The notes beneath the pieces are model-generated. The model saw nothing but the letters and a program-made list of their open reading frames with translations, was not told the DNA's origin and searched no databases. The position numbers and the translations under genes are program-made. Shown one piece after another: positions 1 to 9,476 of a stretch of 64,000 nt of DNA. Origin of the DNA: Gelidibacter sp035515035 (GTDB lineage Bacteria > Bacteroidota > Bacteroidia > Flavobacteriales > Flavobacteriaceae); contig NZ_DATJCA010000068.1 of the NCBI RefSeq assembly GCF_035515035.1, forward strand, positions 1-64,000, written 5' to 3'. Within the stretch, counting starts at the first letter, position 1. Each line of letters starts with the position of its first letter.

Positions 1-181
1 CCATAGATACTCCATGGATAGTATATGGATAGTGGACACCCTTTTTGTCATTAATATCTCCACTTGATAAGCCTCTTCAAAATTCCAAATAAGGGGCTTT
101 ATGAGCTCTAGAATAACCGTAGGTCCACGTAAAATCTGTTCGCTCTTGAAGACTTTTAGCCAGATGATAATAGAACGCCAT
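1..181 (-). pseudogene. possible remnant of an unrecognised gene running off the left edge
   Basis: Reading the minus strand from the ATG at 181-179, an open frame runs 34 codons to a TGA at 79-77. The same frame then stays open to the window edge and encodes plausible protein-like sequence rich in Tyr, His and Gly on both sides of the stop. This would fit a gene broken by one nonsense codon, but the frame is short and I do not recognise the product. It lies downstream of the fasciclin terminator on the same strand. Chance is a real alternative. Confidence 0.2.
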
Positions 182-227
182 AGTGTCGATTTCCAAAGAC
201 TATTTAGCCTGGGCAATTGGCTCCAAT

Positions 228-257
228 AAAAAAAGACCCAACTTCACGCTGGGTCTT
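228..257 (-). terminator. Rho-independent terminator after the fasciclin gene
   Basis: On the minus strand an AAGACCCA / TGGGTCTT stem with a short loop is followed by a run of seven T. It begins about 25 nt after the stop codon of the fasciclin gene. Confidence 0.8.
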
Positions 258-282
258 CATCTTTTAAAAGTAAAATCTATTA

Positions 283-933
283 TTATTTCTTAGCCATCAA
301 TACAGTATCAATAATATAAATAATCCCGTTTGAAGCTGGTACGTTACCTAGAATAACCTGTGCTTTTTTACCAGAACCATCTTTGATTACAAATTGATCA
401 CCACTCATAGAAGCCGTCAACTCCTCCCCTTTTACAGTTTTAAAAGTATAGGATCCATTGGCGCCTTTAATAGCAGCTGCAAGTTTATCAGAAGTAATCA
501 CTCCTGGAACCACGTGATAAGTCAACACATTGGCCAACGTCTCTTTATTCTCTGGTAACATTAAATCGTCACGCTTTTTTTGTGGTAATTTCTCAAAAGC
601 CTGATTTGACGGTGCAAAAACCGTGTACTCACCCGGTTCAGACAACATCCCCGATAAATCCGCAGCTTGCAAGGCACCCGCCAAAGTTGATAAATCTTTG
701 TTCATCATGGCTTGACCTGCAATACTATTGGCTCGTGCTTCTTCTTTAATTTTGGCTTCTTTCGCTTCTTTGGCTTCCATTTCCAACTTAGCGTTTTCTG
801 CAGCCTCCAATTCTACACGTTCGGTTTCAATTCTCAATTGCTCTTCTTTCTTTTTGCCATCTTCACAAGATGACATAAATACGAATGCTGTCAAGGCAGC
901 GGCAAATAATATACTCGATTTTTTAATAATCAT
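283..933 (-). CDS. fasciclin-domain lipoprotein
   Basis: A 216-residue secreted protein. The N-terminus is a lipoprotein signal ending in the lipobox MSSC (Cys23). Residues about 27-68 form a highly charged Glu/Lys/Ala-rich segment likely to be helical or coiled coil, acting as a stalk. Residues about 70-214 match a single fasciclin (FAS1/beta-Ig-H3) domain: the TVFAPSNQAFEKLP block and the later YHVVPG block are the usual H1 and H2 landmarks, and the end IIYIIDTVL is typical. FAS1 domains mediate adhesion; the ligand is unknown. It is a single-gene unit with its own terminator at 228-257 and is divergent from the tamB-like gene. The start is an ATG directly before a hydrophobic signal. Confidence 0.92.
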   Translation of the reverse strand: MIIKKSSILFAAALTAFVFMSSCEDGKKKEEQLRIETERVELEAAENAKLEMEAKEAKEAKIKEEARANSIAGQAMMNKDLSTLAGALQAADLSGMLSEPGEYTVFAPSNQAFEKLPQKKRDDLMLPENKETLANVLTYHVVPGVITSDKLAAAIKGANGSYTFKTVKGEELTASMSGDQFVIKDGSGKKAQVILGNVPASNGIIYIIDTVLMAKK

Positions 934-1076
934 AATTTACTTATTTATTGGTTTATGTCTATATATACGTATGGAATGGGCTATTGTAGTAAATTTAGCA
1001 CAACTTTAACATAAAACCAACAAAATCAGCAAAAGTTGTTAATTTTACCCAATATTGAGATTAGAGATAGTAATAA

Positions 1077-1089
1077 TCGCTTTAAGCGA
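1077..1089. promoter_or_regulatory. 13-nt perfect palindrome upstream of tamB
   Basis: TCGCTTTAAGCGA is a perfect palindrome with a one-base centre. It lies about where the -33 element would be for the -7 box at 1112-1119, so it could be an operator. No regulator is known from the sequence. Confidence 0.35.
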
Positions 1090-1111
1090 CGCCTGACAAC
1101 GTCTAATATGA

Positions 1112-1119
1112 TAAATTTG
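1112..1119 (+). promoter_or_regulatory. Bacteroidota-type -7 box for the tamB-tamA pair
   Basis: TAAATTTG matches the Bacteroidota -7 consensus TAnnTTTG and sits 19 nt before the TTG start of the tamB-like gene. No clear TTG -33 element is seen at the ideal spacing, so this is a suggestion. Confidence 0.4.
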
Positions 1120-1138
1120 TAATCCTAGAGCAGACTTA

Positions 1139-4100
1139 TTGGAAGAGAGCAACGTCGATAAAAAAAAACCTACAAAGAAAAATTATAGGATCTTCAGAAT
1201 ATTCGGAAGAATCATTCTAGGTCTTCTCGTGTTTTTAATTCTCTTAGTCTTATTTATCAGAAGTCCGTGGGGACAAGGCATTATCGTTGACAAAGCCACA
1301 TCCTACGTTTCCAATAAAACCCATACCAAAGTTGAAATTGAACGCCTGTTCCTCACTTTTGATGGCAACCTCCAAATTGACGGTTTGTTTTTGGAAGATA
1401 CAAAAGGTGATACGTTGATCTACTCAAAATCCTTGGAAGCCAACGTGCCACTTTGGGCCATCATTCGTGGTGAAGGCATAGGCGTTGATGCACTAAAATG
1501 GGATGGTCTTCGTGCCAATATCATGCGGAAGGATTCTATTGAAGGTTATAATTTTCAATTTCTGATTGATGCCTTTGCCGCTAAGGATACAACACCGGTA
1601 GCCACAGACACCACCGCAACTCCTTTAAATATTGTTATAGGAAAACTCAGTTTCAGGGATTTTGATATTGTTTTTGACGATGCGGTTGCCGGAATTGACA
1701 GCCGATTCAAGATTGGGACGCTCAACGCCACTATGAAAACCACCGATTTGGAGCATATGAACTTTGAAGCTTCGGAACTTAACATCGCTGATGCACGCAT
1801 CAAATTCATCCAATCTCCCGTCCCCATTATTCCTGAAGAGGATCCCGCACCTTTACCTTCCTTATCGGTTGAGAATCTAACACTGACCAATGTATATGCT
1901 GATTACCAATCGTATGGTGATCGTATTGCAGCAGAATTTGACATCACGGAGTTGTTCGCCAAAATCCCGAAGGTAGATTTGGAAAACAGCGATTTTGAAG
2001 TGGATGCTTTTCGTCTAAAAAACTCGGCCATCGTCTTACATACTCAGACCGAAACCAACGTCGTTACCCAAAAAGTGGTGGAGGTGACCCAAGACATCAA
2101 ACAGGACATTCAGGCTTTTGAATGGCCAGAATTAAGACTCGCCATTGGTTCTATTGATCTGGAAAATAATAACTTCAGTTATTTCGTGGCTTCCGCCGAG
2201 GCCAAAACAGGTAGTTTCAATCCCAATGCGATTGTTTTGGAAGCGCTGAATCTTCAAGCCAACACCATTAATTTAAAAGATAAAAAAGCTGAACTTCATC
2301 TGGAGAACTCCACATTCAAGGAGATTTCAGGATTCAATTTAATAGAATTGAGCCTAAAATTTAGCGCTGACGACCATACTTTAGTGGTTTCCAATTTAAG
2401 GACCGCACTCAACAACAATAACTTACAAGCTAACCTACGTCTCGACTATCCTAAATTATCGGCATTGATTGATTCTCCCGAAAATTCTAAGATAGCTATC
2501 GATATTCCAACATTCCAAATTTCATTAAAGGATGTCTTCCTCATTCAACCACAACTGAAAAAAAATCCATACCTGAATACTCTAAGTCAACATTTATTGA
2601 CGGGAAACACCAAAGCCAATGGCTATTTGTCAGACATCAACATCAACCGTTTGAATGCCAATTGGGCAAATACGCACCTTTCGGCTAACGGAAAAGTTAA
2701 AAACATTACAGATCCCAATAACATCCAATTCAACATTCCCAACTTTTTAGCCGTTTCCACCCGTTCTGATATGGTTCAATTTGTGGATGAAAGTGAATTG
2801 GGAGTGAACCTGCCAAAAGAGGTCAAATTAGCAGGAAACATTAAGGGAAATCTTAACGATATTTACGCAAAGGCAACGTTGACCACCACACAAGGTATCG
2901 CAGCTGTAAATGGTCATTTTAAAAATGGAGCCATTTTAGAATTTGATGCCGACCTTTCCATTGAAGACTATAAACTAAATGAGTTGCTCCAAAACGAACA
3001 TTTGGGGAGCTTAAGCCTTCTAGTAAAGGCCAACGGGAAAGGTAAAAACATCAATGATCTCGATGCCCATGTGGAAGCAATCGTTTCCAGTTTCAAATAC
3101 AATAATTATGATATCACCGACTTAAAGCTTATTGGTGACATCAAAAATGGCCGAGGGAAAGTAACCTCAAAATACAAGGACTATAACCTCGACATGGACT
3201 TATACGCCACAGTGGTATTGGATTCCGTGTCGCCTGAAGCCAACGTCGAATTGAATATTATAGGTGCGGACCTAAAAGCCTTAGGACTCATGCAACGCGA
3301 GATTAGAACAGGCATGAAAATCTATGCCGATTTTAAAGGAAATGCCATTAATTATGATGTGGCTGCCATTGTGGATGAAGGCGTTGTAGTGTACGACAAC
3401 AAAACCTATTTGTTGGGAGATTTGAATGCGCTTGCCCACGTGAGAAAAGATACCACATCAGTGTCCATCAAAAATAAATTGGTAGATGTTTTATTGCAAT
3501 CCAATACCGATCCTGAAACGTTCAGCAAATCCATAAGACGTCATGTTTTAAGCTACTTCTACCATGACGAAGAAGTTCCTGACAGCATTACCAACCCCGT
3601 TAATTTGATATTGCGAGGGAAGATTATTGAGGCGCCAATTTTAAACGACGTCTTTTTAGTCAACGTCAAAAAACTGGACACTGTTAAATTTGATGTTGAT
3701 TATGTAGAAAAAGAGCGGCAACTCACAGCTAGGATTACAGCGCCACATATCAATTATAGTGGTAATGAGCTGGACAGTTTGGTGTTTTCAATGGATACGG
3801 ATAAGGACAAGTTTATTTTTGACCTAGGATTCAACAGGATTAAGGCAGGACCATTGCACATCCAGAAAACTAGAATAAGTGGCGACCAAACTAATAGGGA
3901 ACTCGCTTTGGCATTTACTGCTTTTCATGAAGAGGACATACTAACTCAGATTACCAGTAAGATCACAGGCAATAGAAAACTCTTGCGTTTTCATGTCAAT
4001 CCGGAAGATTTGATTTTAAATAAAACGCCGTGGAATACGCCAGAAAACAACGAAATTCTGATCAGTGATAAAAAAATGGAATTTAATGAGTTTATTTTCA

Positions 4101-6229
4101 GCCATGAAAACCAATCTTTTGAGATTACTGACGACCTACCGTCCGTTTCCAAAACTCACATTGCCGTTGATTTCAAGAATTTTAAATTGAGCGAATTTTT
4201 GAATTACCTAAATCCTGATGAGGAATTGGCAACGGGCAACCTCAACGGCGATTTTGTATTGGTCGAACCGTTTTCAAACACAGGAATTATTGCCAATTTG
4301 GACATTTCAGAATTGAGTTTTATGCAAGTGGATATGGGCAATTTCAGTCTTGATGCCAAATCTCTTGGAAGTGACAGTTATGATTTTAATGTGGTCATGA
4401 AAGACGGTGAGATTGACTTGGACTTAAAAGGTGATTATGTTGCAATCCCGGGTGGCGCCAACATCGATTTGGATTTGAATATCAATCAATTCAACATGAA
4501 AGGGTTGACCGGATTGTCTCAAGGTGAAATCACAGATACCGACGGTAGTTTCTCGGGAAAATTCAAATTGAACGGCACCTTGGATAAACCCAAATATGAA
4601 GGCAGTTTGACTTTCAAAGATGCCGATTTCAAGATCAAGGCTTTCAATACAGCATTCACTTTGGCCAAGGAGACTTTAAACATCACTAACGAAGCCCTTT
4701 CCTTGGACAAGTTCACTATTACAGATGAAAATCAGAACACTTTGGTGGCTTCAGGTAAAATTGGAACGGAATCCTTTATCAATCCAACCTTTGATTTACA
4801 GATCATCGCAGATAATTTTCAAGTACTCAACGCCACCAAAGAAGACAACAACTTCATTTACGGAAAAGTCACTTTTGATGCCGATGCAAAAATCACTGGC
4901 GATTTACAGATTCCGATAATCGATTTAAAAGCCACGGTTGGCTCAGATACCGATGTGACTTATGTGTTGCCATCCGCTACTGTAAATGTTGAGCAGCGTG
5001 ACGGTGTGGTTATTTTTGTGAATCGTGAGAACCCGGATGCCATCCTGACCAGAACGGAAGAAAAAACGGCCACCATTACCGGACTTGATCTGAACGCTTT
5101 ATTGAAAATTGGAAAAGATGCCGCGGTCACTATCGTTATTGATGAGTCCACGGGAGATAATTTTAAGGTATCCGGAGAGGGAGATTTGAACTTTAACATG
5201 AAACCAAACGGCAACATCACCCTTTCTGGCCTCTATGAAGTTCAGAGCGGTCATTATGAATTGAATCTTTACAATCTTGTTAATCGCAAATTCAATATTG
5301 TTCCAGGAAGTCGTGTTACCTGGTCCGGCGATCCGTTTGATGCCAAACTGGACGTGACCGCACTCTATGAGGTCAAGACTTCAGCAGCAGCATTGATGGC
5401 GCCAACAACGTCTAACTTGGATGCTTCCGCTAAAGGCAAATTCCGTCAAGTACTTCCTTTTTATGTGTACCTTAATATTGACGGCCAATTGATGGAACCT
5501 AAAATAGACTTCAACCTCGACATGCCAAAAGATGAGCAAGGCGCTATTGGCGGACAGGTTTATGGAAGGGTGCAGCAACTCAACCAACAGGAAGATGAAC
5601 TGAACAGACAGGTGTTTTCATTATTGGTATTGAACCGCTTCTATCCAGATCCTGGAAGTGATGGTAGTACTGGTGGTATGGCGTCCATTGCACGAGATAA
5701 TTTAAATGATGCTGTATCTGATCAACTCAATATTTTCTCTGATAAGTTATTGGGCAATTCTGGCTTTGAACTTAATTTTGGTATTGATAGTTTTACAGAT
5801 TATCAGGGCAGCACACCTACCGATCGTACACAATTGGACATTGCAGCCCAGAAAAAAATGTTCAACGACCGATTGATCGTGAGTGTTGGTAGCGAAGTTG
5901 ATGTGGAAGGCGGGAGCCCTACTGGTGAAGAAACACCAATCATTGGAAATGTCACCATTGAATATATCTTAACCGAAAATGGCCGTTATAGATTGAAAGG
6001 CTTCCATAGAAATGAGTTTGAAAATGTCATTGACGGACAGGTTATCGTAAGCGGAATTGCAATAATATTCACTCAAGAATTCAATAGGTTTGCTGAACTT
6101 TGGGACGCTTTGGTAAAGTCCTCAACAAAAGCAGAAAAAAGAGAAAAAGCCAAATTAAAAGCCGCTAAAGAAGCTCAAAAAGACCAAGAAGAGCATATTG
6201 ATGAGAGTATTGAAAAGAAGAAAAATTAA
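1139..6229 (+). CDS. tamB: TamB-like translocation and assembly module protein (DUF490)
   Basis: A 1,696-residue envelope protein. A basic N-terminus is followed by one membrane anchor (residues about 20-41). A very long beta-rich periplasmic region with repeated AsmA/TamB-like strands follows, then a C-terminal TamB domain (about 1250-1640) and a charged Lys/Glu tail. TamB-family proteins bridge inner and outer membrane and are linked to outer-membrane protein insertion and phospholipid transport; in Bacteroidota the TamA partner is often adjacent, as here. The start is TTG at 1139: no in-frame ATG occurs before codon about 125, and TTG gives a complete anchor. The gap to the TamA-like gene is 63 nt with no terminator, so an operon is likely. 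Confidence 0.9.
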   Translation: MEESNVDKKKPTKKNYRIFRIFGRIILGLLVFLILLVLFIRSPWGQGIIVDKATSYVSNKTHTKVEIERLFLTFDGNLQIDGLFLEDTKGDTLIYSKSLEANVPLWAIIRGEGIGVDALKWDGLRANIMRKDSIEGYNFQFLIDAFAAKDTTPVATDTTATPLNIVIGKLSFRDFDIVFDDAVAGIDSRFKIGTLNATMKTTDLEHMNFEASELNIADARIKFIQSPVPIIPEEDPAPLPSLSVENLTLTNVYADYQSYGDRIAAEFDITELFAKIPKVDLENSDFEVDAFRLKNSAIVLHTQTETNVVTQKVVEVTQDIKQDIQAFEWPELRLAIGSIDLENNNFSYFVASAEAKTGSFNPNAIVLEALNLQANTINLKDKKAELHLENSTFKEISGFNLIELSLKFSADDHTLVVSNLRTALNNNNLQANLRLDYPKLSALIDSPENSKIAIDIPTFQISLKDVFLIQPQLKKNPYLNTLSQHLLTGNTKANGYLSDININRLNANWANTHLSANGKVKNITDPNNIQFNIPNFLAVSTRSDMVQFVDESELGVNLPKEVKLAGNIKGNLNDIYAKATLTTTQGIAAVNGHFKNGAILEFDADLSIEDYKLNELLQNEHLGSLSLLVKANGKGKNINDLDAHVEAIVSSFKYNNYDITDLKLIGDIKNGRGKVTSKYKDYNLDMDLYATVVLDSVSPEANVELNIIGADLKALGLMQREIRTGMKIYADFKGNAINYDVAAIVDEGVVVYDNKTYLLGDLNALAHVRKDTTSVSIKNKLVDVLLQSNTDPETFSKSIRRHVLSYFYHDEEVPDSITNPVNLILRGKIIEAPILNDVFLVNVKKLDTVKFDVDYVEKERQLTARITAPHINYSGNELDSLVFSMDTDKDKFIFDLGFNRIKAGPLHIQKTRISGDQTNRELALAFTAFHEEDILTQITSKITGNRKLLRFHVNPEDLILNKTPWNTPENNEILISDKKMEFNEFIFSHENQSFEITDDLPSVSKTHIAVDFKNFKLSEFLNYLNPDEELATGNLNGDFVLVEPFSNTGIIANLDISELSFMQVDMGNFSLDAKSLGSDSYDFNVVMKDGEIDLDLKGDYVAIPGGANIDLDLNINQFNMKGLTGLSQGEITDTDGSFSGKFKLNGTLDKPKYEGSLTFKDADFKIKAFNTAFTLAKETLNITNEALSLDKFTITDENQNTLVASGKIGTESFINPTFDLQIIADNFQVLNATKEDNNFIYGKVTFDADAKITGDLQIPIIDLKATVGSDTDVTYVLPSATVNVEQRDGVVIFVNRENPDAILTRTEEKTATITGLDLNALLKIGKDAAVTIVIDESTGDNFKVSGEGDLNFNMKPNGNITLSGLYEVQSGHYELNLYNLVNRKFNIVPGSRVTWSGDPFDAKLDVTALYEVKTSAAALMAPTTSNLDASAKGKFRQVLPFYVYLNIDGQLMEPKIDFNLDMPKDEQGAIGGQVYGRVQQLNQQEDELNRQVFSLLVLNRFYPDPGSDGSTGGMASIARDNLNDAVSDQLNIFSDKLLGNSGFELNFGIDSFTDYQGSTPTDRTQLDIAAQKKMFNDRLIVSVGSEVDVEGGSPTGEETPIIGNVTIEYILTENGRYRLKGFHRNEFENVIDGQVIVSGIAIIFTQEFNRFAELWDALVKSSTKAEKREKAKLKAAKEAQKDQEEHIDESIEKKKN

Positions 6230-6292
6230 AAAACTATCTCTTGCTAGTATGATAATATTCTAGAGTTAAAAAAACCATAAACAAAGAACACC

Positions 6293-8575
6293 TTGAAATT
6301 CTATTTAAAATACCTGTTTTTTTTCCTTTTCATATTCGGAAGTTTCTACTCCTGCAGTATTGCCAAATATATTCCTGAAAATGAAAGATTATATACTGGT
6401 GCAGACTTGACCATTGTCTCAGATTCTGTTATCAACAATGAAGCAGGGTTAAGAACGGAATTGGAAACGGTCCTGCTTCCTGAGCCCAACTCAAAATTTT
6501 TGGGCATGTATCCTGGACTTTACTATTACTACAAGAACCAAAAAGAAAAACCAGGGTTCATCAACCGATGGTTATATAAGAAATTAGGAGAAAAACCGGT
6601 GTATCAATCGGATGTAGAAACATTTGAAATTCAAGACCTGTTGATCAATCGACTTGAAAACAGGGGATTCTTTTACAGTGCTGCTTCTTCAGAATTTATA
6701 GAATCTGAGAAAAGAGCATCCGTTATTTACACGGTAAAAGTGCCTAAGCCTTATCGGATGGAAACTTATCAGTTAGATTCTTTACCGGCTCCAATCCACA
6801 AAGAAATTGATTCTTTGGTCAAGGAGTCACCACTCAGTAAAGGGATGCGCTTTGATTTGAATAAGATGAAATTGGAACGCCTACGTATTGATGCAAATCT
6901 TAAGCAAATAGGCTATTACAATTTCAATGAAAGTTTTTTGATTTTTGAAGCCGACACCAATCGGTATGACAATAAAAGCTTCGATTTATTCCTCAAATTA
7001 AAAAACGCAGTACCTAAAAAATCCATCATTCCTTATAGAATTTCTAAGGTCAATGTATATCCAAATTATGAAACTGCCGATTCCATCCAAACCGATATCA
7101 TTCGTTATAACGATAAAAATTTCATTCAGAAAGAAGTGTTTTTCAAGCCAAAACATTTAGATCCTTTCATAAAACTGAGAGAAGGTCAGCTCTACAATCC
7201 TGAAACCTCGCGTAATACCGCCAGACGACTCTCAACCATTGGTGCCTACAAATATGTCAATATCCAATACAGAGAAATTGACACCTCGGCCACAGACAGC
7301 CTAGGCCTGTTAGAAGCGAATATTTATTTATCGCCATTAAACAAACGGGCCTTTTCTGCCGAGTTACAGGTAGTCACCAAATCAAACAGTTTTACAGGCC
7401 CTGCATTAGCGTTGACCTATAGCAATAGAAATGTGTTTGGAGGCGGCGAGACTTATAATACAACCGCAAAAATTGGTTATGAAGCGCAGATAGGTGGAGG
7501 GAATCAATCAGGCGATAGCAGTTTGGAACTTGGCTTGAAGAACGAATTGATTTTTCCGAGGGTCATTTTCCCAGTAAAGATCAATGATGATTTTTTCAAA
7601 TACTCTATCCCAAAAACTAAAACCTCAGTGAGCCTTGATTTTCAAGATCGGAGAAAATTATACACGCTAATCTCAGGCACAGCATTATTTGGCTACATCT
7701 GGGATGCCAATAGGTATGTGACCCATCAAATCAATCCGATCTCCGTGAGTTATACGGATCTTATGAAGACAACTCCAGAATTTGAGGACATCTTGGATGA
7801 AAATCCCTTCTTGAAACGAAGTTTTGAACAGCAGTTTATTTCGGGTCTTACTTATTCCTTCACATATAATGAGATGGTGGACAAACAAAAAACACATCAA
7901 AAATATCTCAATTTCACTTTGGATGTGGCGGGCAACTCGATCAGTTTACTTGGAAAAGATCAAGGTCCTGACGTTCCAAAAACATTCCTGGGCATGGAAT
8001 ATGCACAATACGCCAAGGCCGACGTCGATTTAAGTTACCATTATAATTTTGGCAAAGAACAAACCATTGCAGCCCGCCTTTTTGCGGGTTACGGATTGGC
8101 TTATGGCAACTCTGATGTGATTCCTTTTGTAAAACAATATTATGCCGGCGGACCTTATAGCGTTCGGGCCTTTAGAATCCGCTCTTTGGGTCCAGGAACC
8201 TATAATGTAGAGGAAGACACCAATAATACCAGCGACAGTTATTTTGACAAAACAGGTAATATCCGGTTGGAAGCCAACCTAGAATACAGATTCCCAATTG
8301 TCTCCTTCTTAAAAGGTGCCGTTTTTGCGGATGCCGGTAATATCTGGAACTCCAAAGAAAATCCTGTTTTTGATGGTAAAGATAAATTCTCTAAAGATTT
8401 TATAAGTGAACTGGGCATGGGTGCTGGTGTTGGTCTGCGCGTCGATATTCAAAGCTTTGTCATCCGTTTTGATTTGGCAGCCCCATTCCATGACCCTTCA
8501 CAAGAAAAGGGTAAACGCTATAACTTTGATGTGAGCAATCCTATTTTAAACTTTGCGATTGGGTATCCATTTTAA
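6293..8575 (+). CDS. tamA: TamA/BamA-family outer membrane lipoprotein (Omp85 superfamily)
   Basis: A 760-residue protein starting at TTG (6293), the only start that keeps the signal sequence. The signal is lipoprotein-like with lipobox SFYSC (Cys21). The first half holds POTRA-type segments (about 25-340). The second half is the Omp85 beta-barrel, with the YAGGPYSVRAFRIRSLGPG segment (the VRGF/Y-like loop motif of the family) at about 617-636 and a typical barrel end ILNFAIGYPF. Acylated TamA-like proteins are typical of Bacteroidota. It lies just downstream of TamB, so the two probably form the TAM complex. It could instead be named a BamA paralogue (surface antigen D15). Confidence 0.88.
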   Translation: MKFYLKYLFFFLFIFGSFYSCSIAKYIPENERLYTGADLTIVSDSVINNEAGLRTELETVLLPEPNSKFLGMYPGLYYYYKNQKEKPGFINRWLYKKLGEKPVYQSDVETFEIQDLLINRLENRGFFYSAASSEFIESEKRASVIYTVKVPKPYRMETYQLDSLPAPIHKEIDSLVKESPLSKGMRFDLNKMKLERLRIDANLKQIGYYNFNESFLIFEADTNRYDNKSFDLFLKLKNAVPKKSIIPYRISKVNVYPNYETADSIQTDIIRYNDKNFIQKEVFFKPKHLDPFIKLREGQLYNPETSRNTARRLSTIGAYKYVNIQYREIDTSATDSLGLLEANIYLSPLNKRAFSAELQVVTKSNSFTGPALALTYSNRNVFGGGETYNTTAKIGYEAQIGGGNQSGDSSLELGLKNELIFPRVIFPVKINDDFFKYSIPKTKTSVSLDFQDRRKLYTLISGTALFGYIWDANRYVTHQINPISVSYTDLMKTTPEFEDILDENPFLKRSFEQQFISGLTYSFTYNEMVDKQKTHQKYLNFTLDVAGNSISLLGKDQGPDVPKTFLGMEYAQYAKADVDLSYHYNFGKEQTIAARLFAGYGLAYGNSDVIPFVKQYYAGGPYSVRAFRIRSLGPGTYNVEEDTNNTSDSYFDKTGNIRLEANLEYRFPIVSFLKGAVFADAGNIWNSKENPVFDGKDKFSKDFISELGMGAGVGLRVDIQSFVIRFDLAAPFHDPSQEKGKRYNFDVSNPILNFAIGYPF

Positions 8576-8639
8576 AAACTTCCGAATGTGTTGTTTTCTG
8601 AATCAAAATGTAATAACCTTGTAAATACACGTTAAATCC

Positions 8640-8873
8640 ATGGAAGCAGCAATTATGAAAATCGGAAATTCAAAAGGACTTCGTTCAAGTAAGACCATTT
8701 TAGAGAAATATAATACTCAGGAAAAGGCACTTTTGATCCTTGAAGATGACCAAATAATCTTAAGACCTATTCATGAATCGCGAAAAGGATGGGAAAAAGC
8801 ATTTAAAAAGATGAATGCTTAAGGCGACGTCAAATTATTGATGAATTCTGTTTTTGAGGATGAACTTATTTAA
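8640..8873 (+). pseudogene. truncated MazE-like (AbrB-type) antitoxin, toxin gene missing
   Basis: An open frame of 60 codons (8640-8822) encodes a SpoVT-AbrB/MazE-like swapped-hairpin domain (MKIGNSKGLRSSKTILEKY, then a LILEDDQIILRPI strand pair and the GWEKAFKKM end). The TAA at 8820-8822 is followed in the same frame by 16 more codons to a second TAA at 8871. These encode GDVKLLMNSVFEDELI, which resembles the acidic NGDD-x-LLI...EDE tail normally found at this point in MazE relatives and used to bind MazF. I infer a nonsense mutation that removed the toxin-binding tail. No MazF/PemK gene follows; the deaminase starts 9 nt later. The short protein may still bind DNA. Confidence 0.6.
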
Positions 8874-8882
8874 ACCATATAA

Positions 8883-9362
8883 ATGAACAAAGAAAACAAA
8901 AATAAATTCATGCTTGAAGCTGTTACTGCAGCACTTAAAGGCATGGACAATAACGAAGGGGGGCCATTTGGATGTGTCATTGTAAAAGACGGTAAAATTG
9001 TAGGACGCGGCAACAATAAAGTTACTTCCCATAACGACCCCACCGCGCATGCCGAGATTATCGCCATCCGTGATGCCTGCAAAAACCTCAATTCCTTTCA
9101 ATTGGACGGCTGTGAAATTTACACTTCTTGCGAACCCTGTCCCATGTGTTTTGGGGCGATTTATTGGGCAAGACCAGATAAAGTTTTTTATGGATGTAGC
9201 CATCAAGATGCAGCAGATATTGATTTTGATGATGCATTTATCTATAAGGAAATTGAATTACCTTATCACAAAAGGAGCATTCCCTTTGAACAAACAGCAC
9301 GAGACATTGCTTTGGAACCTTTTCAAAAATGGAGCACCAAAGACGATAAGACTGTCTATTGA
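8883..9362 (+). CDS. guaD: nucleoside deaminase, guanine deaminase type
   Basis: A 159-residue cytosolic cytidine-deaminase-fold enzyme. The zinc site is complete: His56 and Glu58 in TAHAE (Glu58 being the proton shuttle) and Cys86 and Cys89 in EPCPMC. The GGPFGCVIV segment and the C-terminal region ending in Tyr resemble short bacterial guanine deaminases (GuaD, about 156 residues), which convert guanine to xanthine. TadA-type tRNA adenosine deaminases share the zinc motifs but usually lack this C-terminal extension. It starts 9 nt after the antitoxin remnant. It might take part in purine salvage together with the phosphorylase at 12070, but that is inference. Confidence 0.8.
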   Translation: MNKENKNKFMLEAVTAALKGMDNNEGGPFGCVIVKDGKIVGRGNNKVTSHNDPTAHAEIIAIRDACKNLNSFQLDGCEIYTSCEPCPMCFGAIYWARPDKVFYGCSHQDAADIDFDDAFIYKEIELPYHKRSIPFEQTARDIALEPFQKWSTKDDKTVY

Positions 9363-9436
9363 TTTCTTAAACGCCGATTTTAAATATTATACCTTGAAGG
9401 TGTAATCTTGAGTGATTCTCTTCGACTTAAAATAGC

Positions 9437-9458
9437 AACTTATTTAATTTCATAAGTT
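9437..9458. promoter_or_regulatory. inverted repeat, candidate operator of the arsenosugar operon
   Basis: AACTTAT, eight bases, then ATAAGTT: perfect 7-bp arms 18 nt before the start of the AhpD-like gene. The spacing suits a dimeric winged-helix repressor. A smaller palindrome, ACCTTGAAGGT, lies at 9391-9401. No regulator gene is in the window. Confidence 0.4.
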
Positions 9459-9476
9459 CAACTAACAACGAAACAC

